A stretch of DNA of 64,000 bases from an uncultured Muribaculum sp. (GTDB lineage: Bacteria; Bacteroidota; Bacteroidia; Bacteroidales; Muribaculaceae), in NCBI GenBank assembly GCA_910578785.1, contig CAJTSJ010000010.1, forward strand, positions 1 to 64,000, given 5' to 3'. Within the stretch, counting starts at the first letter, position 1. Every line of letters starts with the position of its first letter. The position numbers and the translations under genes were made by a program. The notes under the pieces are model-generated. The model worked only from the letters and a program-made list of their open reading frames with translations, ran no database searches and was not told the DNA's origin. Below, piece by piece: positions 9,626 through 19,351 of this stretch.

Positions 9626-9710
9626 CAATTTTTTTTCGGAAACCGTTTATGGTGCAGATTCCGTCGTTATGCAATGCCCTGACGCGAACAGCGTCCGGAG
9701 CATACTATTC

Positions 9711-10268
9711 CTACACTGTAAGGATTTCTTTCTCCTTGGCGGCGAAAAGATCGTCAATTCTTTTCAGATACTTGTCATGGAGCTTCTGAACAGATGCTTC
9801 GGCATCCTTCTCGACATCCTCGGGCATACCCTGCTTGACAGCCTTCTTCAAACCATCGATGGCGTCGCGACGTGCGTTGCGAACCGACACCTTTGCATTT
9901 TCGGCCTCGGCCTTCGACTGCTTCACGAGAGTCTTACGGCGTTCCTCGGTCAACGGAGGAATGGACAGACGGATTATTTCGCCGTTGTTTTCGGGCGTAA
10001 TACCCAGCTCTGAGTTTATGATGGCTTTCTCAATCTCACGGAACATGGCTTTCTCCCATGGAGTGATAGTAATGGTGCGGGCATCGGGCACGCTCACGTT
10101 GGCCACATTTGAGATAGGCACCGCGCTTCCGTAGTATTCCACACGGATGGCATCGAGTATTTTCGGATTTGCCTTGCCTGCACGGATGTGGGCCAGCGAC
10201 TCGTCGAGATAGGCTACGGCCATCTCCATTTTCTCCTCTGCGGGATTGAGGTAGTCTTTTACTTCCAT
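9711..10268 (-). CDS. frr: Ribosome recycling factor
   Basis: A full-length 185-residue ribosome recycling factor. Together with EF-G it splits the post-termination ribosome in the cytoplasm. The sequence matches the family throughout, including the [11 protein letters not shown] start region, the VPDARTITI segment and the lysine/arginine-rich helical C-terminus. It lies 16 bases downstream of pyrH, the usual bacterial pairing, and the two should be cotranscribed. Confidence 0.97.
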   Translation of the reverse strand: MEVKDYLNPAEEKMEMAVAYLDESLAHIRAGKANPKILDAIRVEYYGSAVPISNVANVSVPDARTITITPWEKAMFREIEKAIINSELGITPENNGEIIRLSIPPLTEERRKTLVKQSKAEAENAKVSVRNARRDAIDGLKKAVKQGMPEDVEKDAEASVQKLHDKYLKRIDDLFAAKEKEILTV

Positions 10269-10284
10269 AATATCATTGATTTAA

Positions 10285-10995
10285 TTAATATACGAGGGTT
10301 CCGATAGGCTCACCGTCAAGCACTTTCTTAAGATTGCCGGGGTGGTCCATGTCAAACACGATGATAGGGAGATGGTTCTCCTTGCACAAGGCCGTGGCAG
10401 TGAGGTCCATCACCTTAAGTCCGCGGGTATAGACCTCGTCGTAAGTGATTTCCGAGAATTTTGTGGCTGTAGGATCCTTTTCCGGGTCGGCGGTATATAT
10501 GCCGTCGACACGTGTACCCTTCAGCATCACGTCTGCCTCCACCTCAATGCCGCGCAGGGCCGAACCGGTGTCAGTGGTGAAGAACGGATTGCCTGTTCCG
10601 CCCGAGATGATGGCTACGGCACCCTGCTCCATGGCACCGATAGCACGCCACTTGCTGTAATGCTCGCCGATAGGGAACATATTGATGGCGGTAAACACCT
10701 GCGCTTTCTGACCGACAGCTTCCAGGGCCGAGCTAAGGGCGAGGGAGTTGATCACAGTGGCAAGCATGCCCATCTGGTCGCCTTTGACACGGTCGAAACC
10801 GCGCGATGCGCCCTGAAGTCCGCGGAATATGTTGCCTCCGCCTATAACGATGGCCACTTCCACTCCGCTCTCTACCACCTCCTTGATTTGGGCAGCATAT
10901 TCGTTAAGGCGTGTAGTGTCTATGCCGTGGCCCTGACCGCCGGCAAGCGATTCGCCACTCAGCTTCAGCAAAATTCTATTGTATTTCGTTCTCAT
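10285..10995 (-). CDS. pyrH: UMP kinase
   Basis: A 236-residue bacterial UMP kinase of the amino acid kinase fold, which phosphorylates UMP to UDP in pyrimidine nucleotide synthesis. The N-terminal KLSGESLAG nucleotide-binding loop, the IVIGGGNIFRG loop and the TGNPFFTTDT motif are all present. First gene of a pyrH-frr pair. A -7 type box (TATCTTTG on the minus strand, 11055-11062) lies 59 bases upstream, without an obvious -33 element. Confidence 0.97.
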   Translation of the reverse strand: MRTKYNRILLKLSGESLAGGQGHGIDTTRLNEYAAQIKEVVESGVEVAIVIGGGNIFRGLQGASRGFDRVKGDQMGMLATVINSLALSSALEAVGQKAQVFTAINMFPIGEHYSKWRAIGAMEQGAVAIISGGTGNPFFTTDTGSALRGIEVEADVMLKGTRVDGIYTADPEKDPTATKFSEITYDEVYTRGLKVMDLTATALCKENHLPIIVFDMDHPGNLKKVLDGEPIGTLVY

Positions 10996-11126
10996 GTTGA
11001 AAAATCTGTAGGTTTAATGATTTTACCGTCACGAAGTCCAAAACCTCGATTTAGCAAAGATAAGTAATAAATATGACATTATACGCACAACCCAGCATCA
11101 AACTGAACCGCGCCATGTCAAAAAAA

Positions 11127-12590
11127 TCACTTCTTGCGTGTGGGGTCGCAGGTCAGACCCACTCCAAGCTTCTTGAATATCTTGTGGTCGACCTCGCCGA
11201 GCATCACCGTCGAATGGACCTGACAGCCGTTGAGTTCAGGAAGCTTTTCAAGCGCACGCCGGCAATTCTCATCGTGAGTGCTGAGCACAGCCAACGCCAC
11301 AAGCACCTCGTCGGTGTGCAGACGCGGATTGCGTCCGCTCAGATAGTTAAGCTTCATATATTGTATCGGCTCAATCATATCCTGAGGTATCAGTTTGACA
11401 GCGTGGTCTATACCTGCCAGATGCTTTATGGCGTTAAGTATAAGCGCGGCACTCGGACCGAGCAAGGTCGACGACTGGGCGGTGATAATGGTTCCGTCGG
11501 CAAGCTCAATGGCCGAGCACGGCACCCCGTCGCGTTCGGCACGCTCCTTGGCGGCCACAACCGGGCGGCGATAGGTCACATCTATCTTTGCCTGCTTGAA
11601 GAGCAACGCGATCTTGCTGACTTCCGCTTCGTTGCCGTCGCCGGCGGCCATACGGTTGAGAGCCGTATAGTAGCGACGTATAATCTCATTTTTAGAAGCG
11701 TCGCAACATACGTCGTTGTCATCAATGCAGAAACCCACCATGTTCACACCCATGTCTGTAGGCGATTTGTAGGGATTTTCACCGTAGATGCCTTCAAACA
11801 GGGCATTGAGCACTGGGAATATCTCTATGTCGCGGTTGTAGTTTATGGCGGTCTTGCCGTAGGCTTCGAGGTGGAACGGGTCAATCATGTTCACGTCGTT
11901 AAGGTCGGCGGTAGCGGCCTCATAGGCTATGTTGACAGGATGCTTCAGCGGAAGGCTCCAGACCGGGAATGTCTCAAACTTGGCATACCCTGCCTCGACA
12001 CCGCGCTTCTGCTCGTTGTAAAGCTGGCTTAGACATACGGCCATCTTACCGCTTCCGGGGCCGGGGGCAGTCACTATCACGAGCGGACGCGAAGTCTCTA
12101 TATAGTCGTTTCGTCCGAATCCCTCGTCAGAGGCTATCAGGTCGACATTCGTAGGATATCCGTCGATAAGATAGTGGACATACGACTTGATGCCCATCTT
12201 CTCCAGACGCTTGCGGAACGCATCGGCGCTTCCCTGTCCGTTGTAGTGGGTTATGACAACCGAGCCCACCATAAATCCGCGGTTCTGAAACTCTGTGCGC
12301 AGACGCAGTACATCCATATCGTAAGTGATTCCAAGGTCGTTGCGCACCTTGTTCTTCTCGATATCCACTGCACTTATCACAATCACTATCTCCGCATGGT
12401 CGCTCAGCTGATGAAGCATACGAAGCTTGCTGTCGGGCTGGAACCCCGGCAGAACCCTGCTTGCATGATGGTCGTCGAATAGCTTGCCTCCGAGTTCGAG
12501 GTAAAGCTTGTTGCCGAACTGAGCGATGCGCTCCTTAATGTGTTCCGACTGTATCTTCAGATACTTGTCATTGTCAAATCCGTATTTCAT
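11127..12590 (-). CDS. DUF1846 domain-containing protein
   Basis: A 487-residue protein matching the DUF1846 family over its whole length; members start with the same GFDNDKYLKIQSEHI-type sequence, which fixes the start. Structures are known for the family, but I know of no established enzymatic role. The sequence contains TAPGPGSGKMAVCLSQLYN (about 180-195), which resembles a nucleotide-binding loop. It has no signal peptide and should be cytoplasmic. It appears to be a single-gene transcript: a -7 box TAACTTTG (12600-12607) lies only 9 bases before the start codon. Confidence 0.88.
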   Translation of the reverse strand: MKYGFDNDKYLKIQSEHIKERIAQFGNKLYLELGGKLFDDHHASRVLPGFQPDSKLRMLHQLSDHAEIVIVISAVDIEKNKVRNDLGITYDMDVLRLRTEFQNRGFMVGSVVITHYNGQGSADAFRKRLEKMGIKSYVHYLIDGYPTNVDLIASDEGFGRNDYIETSRPLVIVTAPGPGSGKMAVCLSQLYNEQKRGVEAGYAKFETFPVWSLPLKHPVNIAYEAATADLNDVNMIDPFHLEAYGKTAINYNRDIEIFPVLNALFEGIYGENPYKSPTDMGVNMVGFCIDDNDVCCDASKNEIIRRYYTALNRMAAGDGNEAEVSKIALLFKQAKIDVTYRRPVVAAKERAERDGVPCSAIELADGTIITAQSSTLLGPSAALILNAIKHLAGIDHAVKLIPQDMIEPIQYMKLNYLSGRNPRLHTDEVLVALAVLSTHDENCRRALEKLPELNGCQVHSTVMLGEVDHKIFKKLGVGLTCDPTRKK

Positions 12591-12599
12591 AACGGATTA

Positions 12600-12630
12600 C
12601 AAAGTTAATGCATTTTCCTCGTTCCGCAAT
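12600..12630 (-). promoter_or_regulatory. Promoter of the DUF1846 gene
   Basis: Minus strand: ATTG (12627-12630), 19 bases, TAACTTTG (12600-12607). The start codon is 9 bases from the -7 box, which predicts an untranslated leader of only a few bases. Confidence 0.6.
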
Positions 12631-12678
12631 AAAAATTGCCGGACAAATACATCGGATATTTATCATTCAGACTAAAGC

Positions 12679-14040
12679 CTACGCATTCCGCGGTAGTATG
12701 CATGGAGCCACGTCCGGTATATGCGTGGACAGAATGCGCCACTCGTTTGGATACAGGTTGTTGGCCCGGTTACCAAGATTTTTCGCAAAACCAAGGGGCC
12801 CGCCACCGTAAGTGAGCAGGACAAATCCACGGGGAGTACCGTCGGGGAGCACCACCGACTCGCGGCGCAGATAGGACACGGCAGTGCGATAGTCAACTTC
12901 GCATGAAGCAAACGCCTTGAGGTCGTATACGGTGCTCATGGCCAGCGACTGTGTCGGAACCAAGTCACGGCCCTTGACCGATGACACCTCGATACCCCGG
13001 CCGATGACATCAAGCTTCGACTCCAATTCCCTCAGCCACGTAATCCAGCGTTGCGGAAATGCACGTACCATTCCGTCTCCGACTTCAAAAAGATAGTCGG
13101 CATATCCGTTCAACCACCCACGGCACGCATCAATAAGTTTGCGGTCGGCAGGCGACTCTTTCCCAGGTCTGGCCGAAGGCCTGAATACACGGCCCTCGTT
13201 GCCTTTGCGGATTACAGCCACAGTCAGTCCTTCGCCCCTTACTCTGCCGGGCAGAAAGTGACGGCAACCGTCGCGCTCCACTGTATTCCACTCCGCAGGG
13301 AAGTCCATCGGCATCACCGAAGCATCAAAATTATCTACAATCCACCGCAGCATATCCTCATTTTCCTGGCGGTTGAACGTGCAGGTGGAATATATCAGAT
13401 AGCCCCCGGGCTTTATCGCGTCCCAAAGATTGTCGATTATCTCGCGCTGGCGCACAGCACACTCGGCCACAAGCGCAGGGGTCCACTGGCGCACGGCTTC
13501 GGGATCCTTACGGAACATGCCCTCGCCGGAGCATGGTACATCGGCTGCTACTATATCGAACATTCCCGGCAACTTGCGGAAACGCTTTGTGTCGCCGCGG
13601 GTCACCACCACGGCCGGAGCGCCCCATTTTATAAGATTCTCCCTAAGAGTCAACGCACGTCCGGGAACAAATTCATTGGCCACCACCAGCGATCCGGCAG
13701 GCAGCGCATCTACAGCCGTCGTAGTTTTACCTCCGGGCGCGGCGCAGGCGTCAAGATAAGCCACAGGTCCGGATCCGGAGGTCAGCCGGCTTACGATATA
13801 TGAATAAATCATCGACGAAGCATCCTGTACATAGTATAGCCCTTGATGCAGAGCGGGGTCGAACGTAAACTGCGGACGGTCGGGAAGATACAGCCCGTCA
13901 ACGCACCATGGAACAGTGTCGGCACCTGCCGGAAACGGCGAGGTCTTGGCCATGTTACGGCGCAGACTGACCGACGGCTCGCCGGTCAAAGCATCGGCAA
14001 GTCCTTCGAAATCGGCAACAAAACCCTCAGGCAATTCCAT
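12679..14040 (-). CDS. RsmF-like rRNA m5C methyltransferase
   Basis: A 453-residue RsmB/NOP-family RNA cytosine-5 methyltransferase using S-adenosylmethionine. The SAM-binding motif is DACAAPGGKT (97-106). The two cysteines of the family are Cys170 (PCSGEGMF) and Cys220 (YSTCTF), the releasing and nucleophilic residues respectively in homologues. A C-terminal extension of about 150 residues with PUA/RNA-binding-like features (ending in PNEWRI) is typical of the RsmF type. It probably modifies 16S rRNA. It lies 6 bases after rlmN, and cotranscription of the two rRNA-modifying genes is likely. Confidence 0.92.
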   Translation of the reverse strand: MELPEGFVADFEGLADALTGEPSVSLRRNMAKTSPFPAGADTVPWCVDGLYLPDRPQFTFDPALHQGLYYVQDASSMIYSYIVSRLTSGSGPVAYLDACAAPGGKTTTAVDALPAGSLVVANEFVPGRALTLRENLIKWGAPAVVVTRGDTKRFRKLPGMFDIVAADVPCSGEGMFRKDPEAVRQWTPALVAECAVRQREIIDNLWDAIKPGGYLIYSTCTFNRQENEDMLRWIVDNFDASVMPMDFPAEWNTVERDGCRHFLPGRVRGEGLTVAVIRKGNEGRVFRPSARPGKESPADRKLIDACRGWLNGYADYLFEVGDGMVRAFPQRWITWLRELESKLDVIGRGIEVSSVKGRDLVPTQSLAMSTVYDLKAFASCEVDYRTAVSYLRRESVVLPDGTPRGFVLLTYGGGPLGFAKNLGNRANNLYPNEWRILSTHIPDVAPCILPRNA

Positions 14041-14046
14041 AACTTA

Positions 14047-15075
14047 CTAATCGCGTTTTTGTCCGGCAAGCATTCCGCATGCCGCCGCTATATCCTCACC
14101 TCGCGACGTGCGTATGGTGGCCGTGATTCCAAGTTCGTTCAGACGGTCGCGGAACGCTACCATCGTAGCTTCGTCCGACGTGCGGAGATCTGAATCGGGA
14201 ATGGCATGGAAACGAATAAGATTCACCCGGCAATCCAGACCTTTCAGCACTCTGGCCAGCGCCATGGCATGACGCATATTGTCGTTCAGACCGCCCCACA
14301 TGATATATTCCACCGACAGACGCCGCTGGTGGGCAAAGTCGTAGCCACGAAGCATCTCAAGCACGCTTTTGAGTGGATAAGCGCGTTCGACAGGCATAAG
14401 TTCGGCACGTTCCTCCGAAAATGGAGAATGTACGCTTATGGCCACATGCACCTTAGTCGTGTCGAGAAGCGTCCGCAACTGCTCGATTTTACCGATCGAG
14501 GATACAGTGATTCGCTTCGGGCTCCACGCCAGTCCCCAGGGAGCGGTGAGAATCTCTATGGCCTCAAGCACCGGAGTGAGATTGTCCATCGGCTCGCCCA
14601 TGCCCATAAACACGATGTTGGTCAGCGACTCGCTTCCGGGAACCGACAACACCTGATTGATTATGTCGTAAGCATCAAGATTGCCGTGGAAGCCCTGACG
14701 GCCGGTCATACAGAACCGGCACCCCATGCGGCATCCGGCCTGCGACGACACACAAAGCGTGGCCCTCTCCTTATCCGGAATATATACAGCTTCAACATCG
14801 CGGCCTCCACGGCCGTCAAACAGGCATTTAACCGTGCCGTCGGCCGATGTGGCCCGCGCTTTTGGAGCCACACGTCCCACACAATACGACTCTTTGAGCC
14901 TGGCCCGACCCTTAAGCGATAGATTCGTCATCATATCGATGTCGGTCACACGCTTTTCATAAAGCCACTGCGCCATCTGCTTAGCCGCAAACGAAGGAAG
15001 GCCGCACTCTGCAGCTACCGCCTTAAGCTTCTCTATGTTCATCCCCAACAGGGGTGTCAATCCATTCAATTCCAT
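14047..15075 (-). CDS. rlmN: 23S rRNA (adenine-2503-C2) methyltransferase RlmN
   Basis: A 342-residue radical SAM methyltransferase. The iron-sulfur cluster motif CxxxCxxC is at Cys115, Cys119 and Cys122. GMGEPMDN is the SAM-binding loop, and Cys333 near the C-terminus (AACGML) is the second catalytic cysteine. It methylates C2 of A2503 in 23S rRNA and, in some bacteria, A37 of tRNAs. It is the first gene of a pair with the RsmF-like methyltransferase. A TAACTTTG box (15083-15090, minus strand) is only 7 bases before the start codon, with no clear -33 element. Confidence 0.97.
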   Translation of the reverse strand: MELNGLTPLLGMNIEKLKAVAAECGLPSFAAKQMAQWLYEKRVTDIDMMTNLSLKGRARLKESYCVGRVAPKARATSADGTVKCLFDGRGGRDVEAVYIPDKERATLCVSSQAGCRMGCRFCMTGRQGFHGNLDAYDIINQVLSVPGSESLTNIVFMGMGEPMDNLTPVLEAIEILTAPWGLAWSPKRITVSSIGKIEQLRTLLDTTKVHVAISVHSPFSEERAELMPVERAYPLKSVLEMLRGYDFAHQRRLSVEYIMWGGLNDNMRHAMALARVLKGLDCRVNLIRFHAIPDSDLRTSDEATMVAFRDRLNELGITATIRTSRGEDIAAACGMLAGQKRD

Positions 15076-15300
15076 ATCACTGCAAAGTTAGTGAATTCTT
15101 TCGGCAACACCGCTATCATGCAATTATTTGTAGGCAATTAAACCTCCATAGAGTTTTAGAACCGGCTCTTAATAGCGAATCATCTAGTTAAAAATCATTA
15201 AATACGTTCCTTGTTATAATATTTTCGACCGGATTACCACTAAATCAGATGTTAAATCGGAGAATTTTGATTATGTTTGCGCATCACAACATCTTACACG

Positions 15301-16599
15301 ATGGAACGTCTGATGCAGTATATATGGCAACATCGCCTGTGGCCGTCGGAAGACATGTCGACCGTCGACGGAGAGCGCGTACAGGTGATTGATCCGGGAC
15401 GGCTGAACACCGACTCGGGTCCGGACTTTTTCAATGCAAAAATCAGAATCGGACGCGACATGTGGGCCGGCGACGTGGAGATACATGTCAATGCAAGCGA
15501 CTGGCACCGACACCGCCACGACGGCGACCCTGCCTATGAATCTGTAATACTGCACGTTGTGGGGCGCGACGACACACAGATTAAACGACACGACGGACGA
15601 GTCATACCACAGATGCGTATGCCGTGCGCCCCAGACTTCAGCCAAAGCTACAACAAGTTAGTGGAAGACGCATCATCGTTCAGGCTGCCGTGCAAGAATG
15701 AGATTAAAAGCATGCCGCCCGTCAAAATACATTCATGGCTCGACAGCCTGGCTTTTGAACGCCTGTACAGAAAGTCGGACCGCATCGAGGCTCTTCTTAA
15801 AGAGAGTTCCGGCGACTGGGAGTCGGCGTGCTACGTCACCATGGCCCGCGGCCTGGGGTTCGGGCTTAACAGCGAACCGTTCGAACGGCTCGCGCTCGCC
15901 ACTCCGCTGCGCATTCTGCACAAACACTGCGACTCGCAACTGAGCATGGAGGCCATGCTGTTCGGCCAGTCGGGCCTGCTCGACAATGCCAACGACGACG
16001 AAGCATACGTCGGACTGCTTAAACGCGAATATGCTTTCCTGGCCAACAAGTTTTCGCTCAAAAAGCCCGTACAGCTCGGATGGAAAATGTCAAGAATGCG
16101 GCCTCCAAACTTTCCTCACCGCCGCATTGCGTTTCTGGCAGCATTGCTGTTCGGCGGATTCAGGCTTATGTCGCGCATCGCTTCGGCCACCTCGCTCGAG
16201 GACGCCCGAAAGCTATTTGCCGTCGAACTGACCGGCTACTGGGCCTCGCACTATACTTTCGGCTCGGCCATGGAGAGTCACACCCCGACGGCGCTCGGAC
16301 GCTCGTCGGTCGACACACTGATAATAAATGTCGTCGTGCCGATGCTCTATGCCTACGGATGCGCCGTCGACAATGCAGGGCTGACCAACCTGGCGACATC
16401 CATGCTGCAGGGACTCGGCCCCGAACAGAACTCCGTGGTCAGACTATTCAAGGAGCACGGCATAGAATGCGACGACGCGTTTACCTCACAGGCCCTGATT
16501 CAGTTACGACGTGAATATTGCGAGGCGAAAAAGTGCCTGTTTTGCAGAATCGGGCACCAATACCTGTCAATCCGAAGCAAGATGCCGAAACGACAATGA
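15301..16599 (+). CDS. DUF2851 family protein
   Basis: A 432-residue member of DUF2851, a family mostly found in Bacteroidota and without known function. The match is strong at the N-terminus (YIWQHRLWP, GPDFFNAKI, GDVEIHVNASDWHRHRHD). The C-terminus carries closely spaced cysteines (CEAKKCLFC). An ATG at 15277 overlaps a likely -7 box (TATGTTTG, 15272-15279), so I chose the ATG at 15301, which also matches family members. It has no signal peptide, so a cytoplasmic location is likely. Confidence 0.88.
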   Translation: MERLMQYIWQHRLWPSEDMSTVDGERVQVIDPGRLNTDSGPDFFNAKIRIGRDMWAGDVEIHVNASDWHRHRHDGDPAYESVILHVVGRDDTQIKRHDGRVIPQMRMPCAPDFSQSYNKLVEDASSFRLPCKNEIKSMPPVKIHSWLDSLAFERLYRKSDRIEALLKESSGDWESACYVTMARGLGFGLNSEPFERLALATPLRILHKHCDSQLSMEAMLFGQSGLLDNANDDEAYVGLLKREYAFLANKFSLKKPVQLGWKMSRMRPPNFPHRRIAFLAALLFGGFRLMSRIASATSLEDARKLFAVELTGYWASHYTFGSAMESHTPTALGRSSVDTLIINVVVPMLYAYGCAVDNAGLTNLATSMLQGLGPEQNSVVRLFKEHGIECDDAFTSQALIQLRREYCEAKKCLFCRIGHQYLSIRSKMPKRQ

Positions 16600-16646
16600 C
16601 ACATACCATTCTTAATCCAAAATTATTAGTACCTTTGTAAAATAAT

Positions 16647-17837
16647 ATGATTAAAATACGAAACTACGTGAATATTAGCATTATGCGACTCGTCTTGTCG
16701 ATGTTGCTTATGTTGCCCCAACTCCTGTACGCCCTGACTGTAGGCGCCGCGAGAGTCGATCAGTACCGTCCTTTGCTCGAAGGCAAGCGGATAGCGTTGC
16801 TGTCAAACCACACCGGAATCACCGACGGCAGGCATACACTCGACCTAATGCTCGACAACGGCATAAAAGTGACCCACATATTGTCGCCCGAACATGGATT
16901 CAGAGGCACGGCCGATGCCGGCCAGCATGTCAACAGTTCGACCGATCCGATAAGCGGACTCCCGATAGTGTCGCTTTACGCCGGAGCCAAAAACGGACTG
17001 ACACCGGCCCTCATGGACCGAATCGATGCAGTGGTGGTCGACATGCAGGATGTAGGCGCACGATTCTATACATACCACATCACCATGCTCAAGGTCATGG
17101 AGCAGGCCGCGTCCAAAGGCAAGCCTATAATAGTGCTGGACCGTCCGAATCCGCTCGGCATGATTGTAGACGGGCCGGTACTCGACATGTCGCTCCGCTC
17201 CGGAGTCGGACGCATACCCGTGCCGGTGCTTCACGGGCTGACCATGGGTGAGATAGCCCTCATGGCCAACGGTGAAGGATGGTTGCGCGACGGACTGAAA
17301 GCTGACCTTACGGTGATTCCGGTCGAGGACTACACACATGCCACCCGCTATGAACTGCCGGTAGCGCCGTCGCCCAACCTCAAAACGATGGGAGCCATTT
17401 ACCTTTATCCATCGTTGTGCTACTTCGAAGGTACCACAGCAAGCGTGGGACGAGGCACCGAATCGCCATTCCAGATATACGGACACCCGTCAATGAAATC
17501 CAGAGGCTTCACTTTCAGCCCCAAGAGCATGCCCGGCGCCAAGAACCCGCCCCTGCTCGGCAAACTATGCCAAGGCGTTGACCTGCGCGACATACCCGAC
17601 TCCGCCGCCATACTTAAAGGTGTGGATTTAAGCTACATAATCGATGCCTACCAATCCATGACAACAGGCAAATCGACATTCTTCAACTCGTTCTTTGACA
17701 AGCTGATCGGCAACCGTTCAGTGCGCAAGATGATTGAAAGCGGCCGTTCGGCCGAAGAGATACGCGCTACCTGGAAGGACGAACTTAACAAATACCGCGC
17801 TCTACGCGCCAAATACTTAATATACCCAGAACGATGA
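16647..17837 (+). CDS. DUF1343 (NamZ-like, GH171) exo-muramidase
   Basis: A 396-residue exported protein of the DUF1343 family, now GH171, whose Bacillus member NamZ removes N-acetylmuramic acid from the non-reducing end of peptidoglycan fragments. Family features include LLSNHTGI, LSPEHGFRG, VDMQDVGARFYTY and EGTTASVGRGT. A hydrophobic signal sequence follows the first dozen residues. Either the ATG at 16647 or the one at 16683 (MRLVLSML) could be used; the later one gives a more standard signal peptide. A TACCTTTG box (16630-16637) lies 9 bases before the first ATG. The stop codon overlaps the start of the sodium:solute symporter (ATGA), which suggests that the two act together. Confidence 0.88.
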   Translation: MIKIRNYVNISIMRLVLSMLLMLPQLLYALTVGAARVDQYRPLLEGKRIALLSNHTGITDGRHTLDLMLDNGIKVTHILSPEHGFRGTADAGQHVNSSTDPISGLPIVSLYAGAKNGLTPALMDRIDAVVVDMQDVGARFYTYHITMLKVMEQAASKGKPIIVLDRPNPLGMIVDGPVLDMSLRSGVGRIPVPVLHGLTMGEIALMANGEGWLRDGLKADLTVIPVEDYTHATRYELPVAPSPNLKTMGAIYLYPSLCYFEGTTASVGRGTESPFQIYGHPSMKSRGFTFSPKSMPGAKNPPLLGKLCQGVDLRDIPDSAAILKGVDLSYIIDAYQSMTTGKSTFFNSFFDKLIGNRSVRKMIESGRSAEEIRATWKDELNKYRALRAKYLIYPER

Positions 17838-19315
17838 CACCTACAATAGTAATCATCACCATAATAGCATATTTTGCAGTATTGTTCGGCGTCAGCCACC
17901 TGTCGTCAAGAAAGTCGGACAACGCCACCTTCTTCACAGGCAACCGCCGCATGCCATGGCCCATCGTGGCATTCGCCACATTAGGCGCCGCTCTGTCGGG
18001 AGTCACCTTCATCAGCGTACCCGGCATGGTGGCCGAAAAGGGCTACAGCTATCTGCAGATGGGTCTCGGATTCATTGTGGGTTATGCCTTGATAGCATTC
18101 GTACTCGTGCCTCTGTTCTATAAACGTAATCTGATATCCATCTACGGCTATCTCGGCGAGCGGTTCGGAGGAAGCACCTACCGCACCGGTGCATGGTTCT
18201 TCTTCGCGTCGAAGATGCTCGGAGCGTCAGTCAGATTCTTCGTAGTCTGCATCGTGCTGCAGACACTCGTATTCGACCCGCTCGGCATACCGTTCAGCAT
18301 CAACGTGCTGGCGACCGTAGGAGTTATCTGGCTCTATACATTCCGCGGCGGAGTCAAGTCGGTCATCTGGACCGACCTGCTAAAAAGCTTCTGTCTGGTG
18401 ACGTCAGTGATGCTGTGCATATACTTCATAGCCCGCAATCTTGACCTGTCGTTCAGCGGACTCGTGTCGAGCATCGCCGAACACGAATCGTCGCGCATAT
18501 TCTATTTCGACGACCCGGCCAAAGGCATATATTTCTGGAAGCAGTTCGTGGCCGGAATATTCATGGTGGTCGCCATGACCGGACTTGACCAGGACATGAT
18601 GCAGCGCAACCTTGCGTGCCGCGATTCGCGCGAATGCCGCAAGAACATGATGACCAGCGGCATCATGCAGTTTTTCCTGATAGCCATGTTCCTGCTTTTA
18701 GGAACTTTGCTGGTCATTTACATCGACCGCACTCCGTCACTTGCCATGCCCGGCAAATCAGACGACATATTCGGCATCGTGGCCTCGCATTCATCGCTAC
18801 CCGTGATAGTCGGCATACTGTTCGTGGTCGGCCTGATAGCCGCGGCATACTCCGCCGCAGGATCGGCCCTGGTGTCGCTGACCACATCGTTTACGGTCGA
18901 CATACTCGATGCGTCGTCCATGGAAGAAAAGAAGCTCGCGCGTCTTCGCAAGCTGGTACATCTGGCCATGGCCGCCACTATGGGAGTAATAATAATCATT
19001 TTCTTCATGGTCAATGAAGATGATGCCATAAGCGCCGTCTACACTCTGGCGTCATACACCTACGGGCCATTGCTGGGCCTGTTTATATTCGGGATGTTCT
19101 GCAACAAGGCCGTCAACGACCGTCTTGTTCCGATCGTGTGCCTGCTGGCCCCCGCCCTATGCTGGGGGGCAAAGCATTATCTTAAGTCAGCATGGAATTA
19201 TGAATTGAGTTTCGAACTCTTGCTCCTCAACGCGTTCCTGACCATCTGCGGACTCGTTGCTCTCTCTTGGATCCGTTCCGGAAGGCCGGACGATGTCGAA
19301 GCCACAAAGGCTTAA
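17834..19315 (+). CDS. Sodium:solute symporter family protein
   Basis: A 493-residue member of the SSS family with about thirteen transmembrane segments, which uses the sodium gradient to import sugars, amino acids or related solutes across the inner membrane. The start overlaps the NamZ-like gene by four bases, a sign of translational coupling. That position makes muropeptide-derived sugars a plausible substrate, as inference only. The glycine-rich GAALSGVTFISVPGMV region (about 50-68) is conserved in the family. Confidence 0.9.
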   Translation: MTPTIVIITIIAYFAVLFGVSHLSSRKSDNATFFTGNRRMPWPIVAFATLGAALSGVTFISVPGMVAEKGYSYLQMGLGFIVGYALIAFVLVPLFYKRNLISIYGYLGERFGGSTYRTGAWFFFASKMLGASVRFFVVCIVLQTLVFDPLGIPFSINVLATVGVIWLYTFRGGVKSVIWTDLLKSFCLVTSVMLCIYFIARNLDLSFSGLVSSIAEHESSRIFYFDDPAKGIYFWKQFVAGIFMVVAMTGLDQDMMQRNLACRDSRECRKNMMTSGIMQFFLIAMFLLLGTLLVIYIDRTPSLAMPGKSDDIFGIVASHSSLPVIVGILFVVGLIAAAYSAAGSALVSLTTSFTVDILDASSMEEKKLARLRKLVHLAMAATMGVIIIIFFMVNEDDAISAVYTLASYTYGPLLGLFIFGMFCNKAVNDRLVPIVCLLAPALCWGAKHYLKSAWNYELSFELLLLNAFLTICGLVALSWIRSGRPDDVEATKA

Positions 19316-19351
19316 AACGAACTCTTTATAAACCCACACACAACACCAATC

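Larger units (their letters stand above)
9357..9710. other. 354-base gene-free region between GH31 and frr
   Basis: Convergent intergenic region. It holds three hairpins (9366-9399, 9493-9522, 9582-9625) annotated separately and no open frame with protein-like composition. I see no RNA gene in it. Confidence 0.6.
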
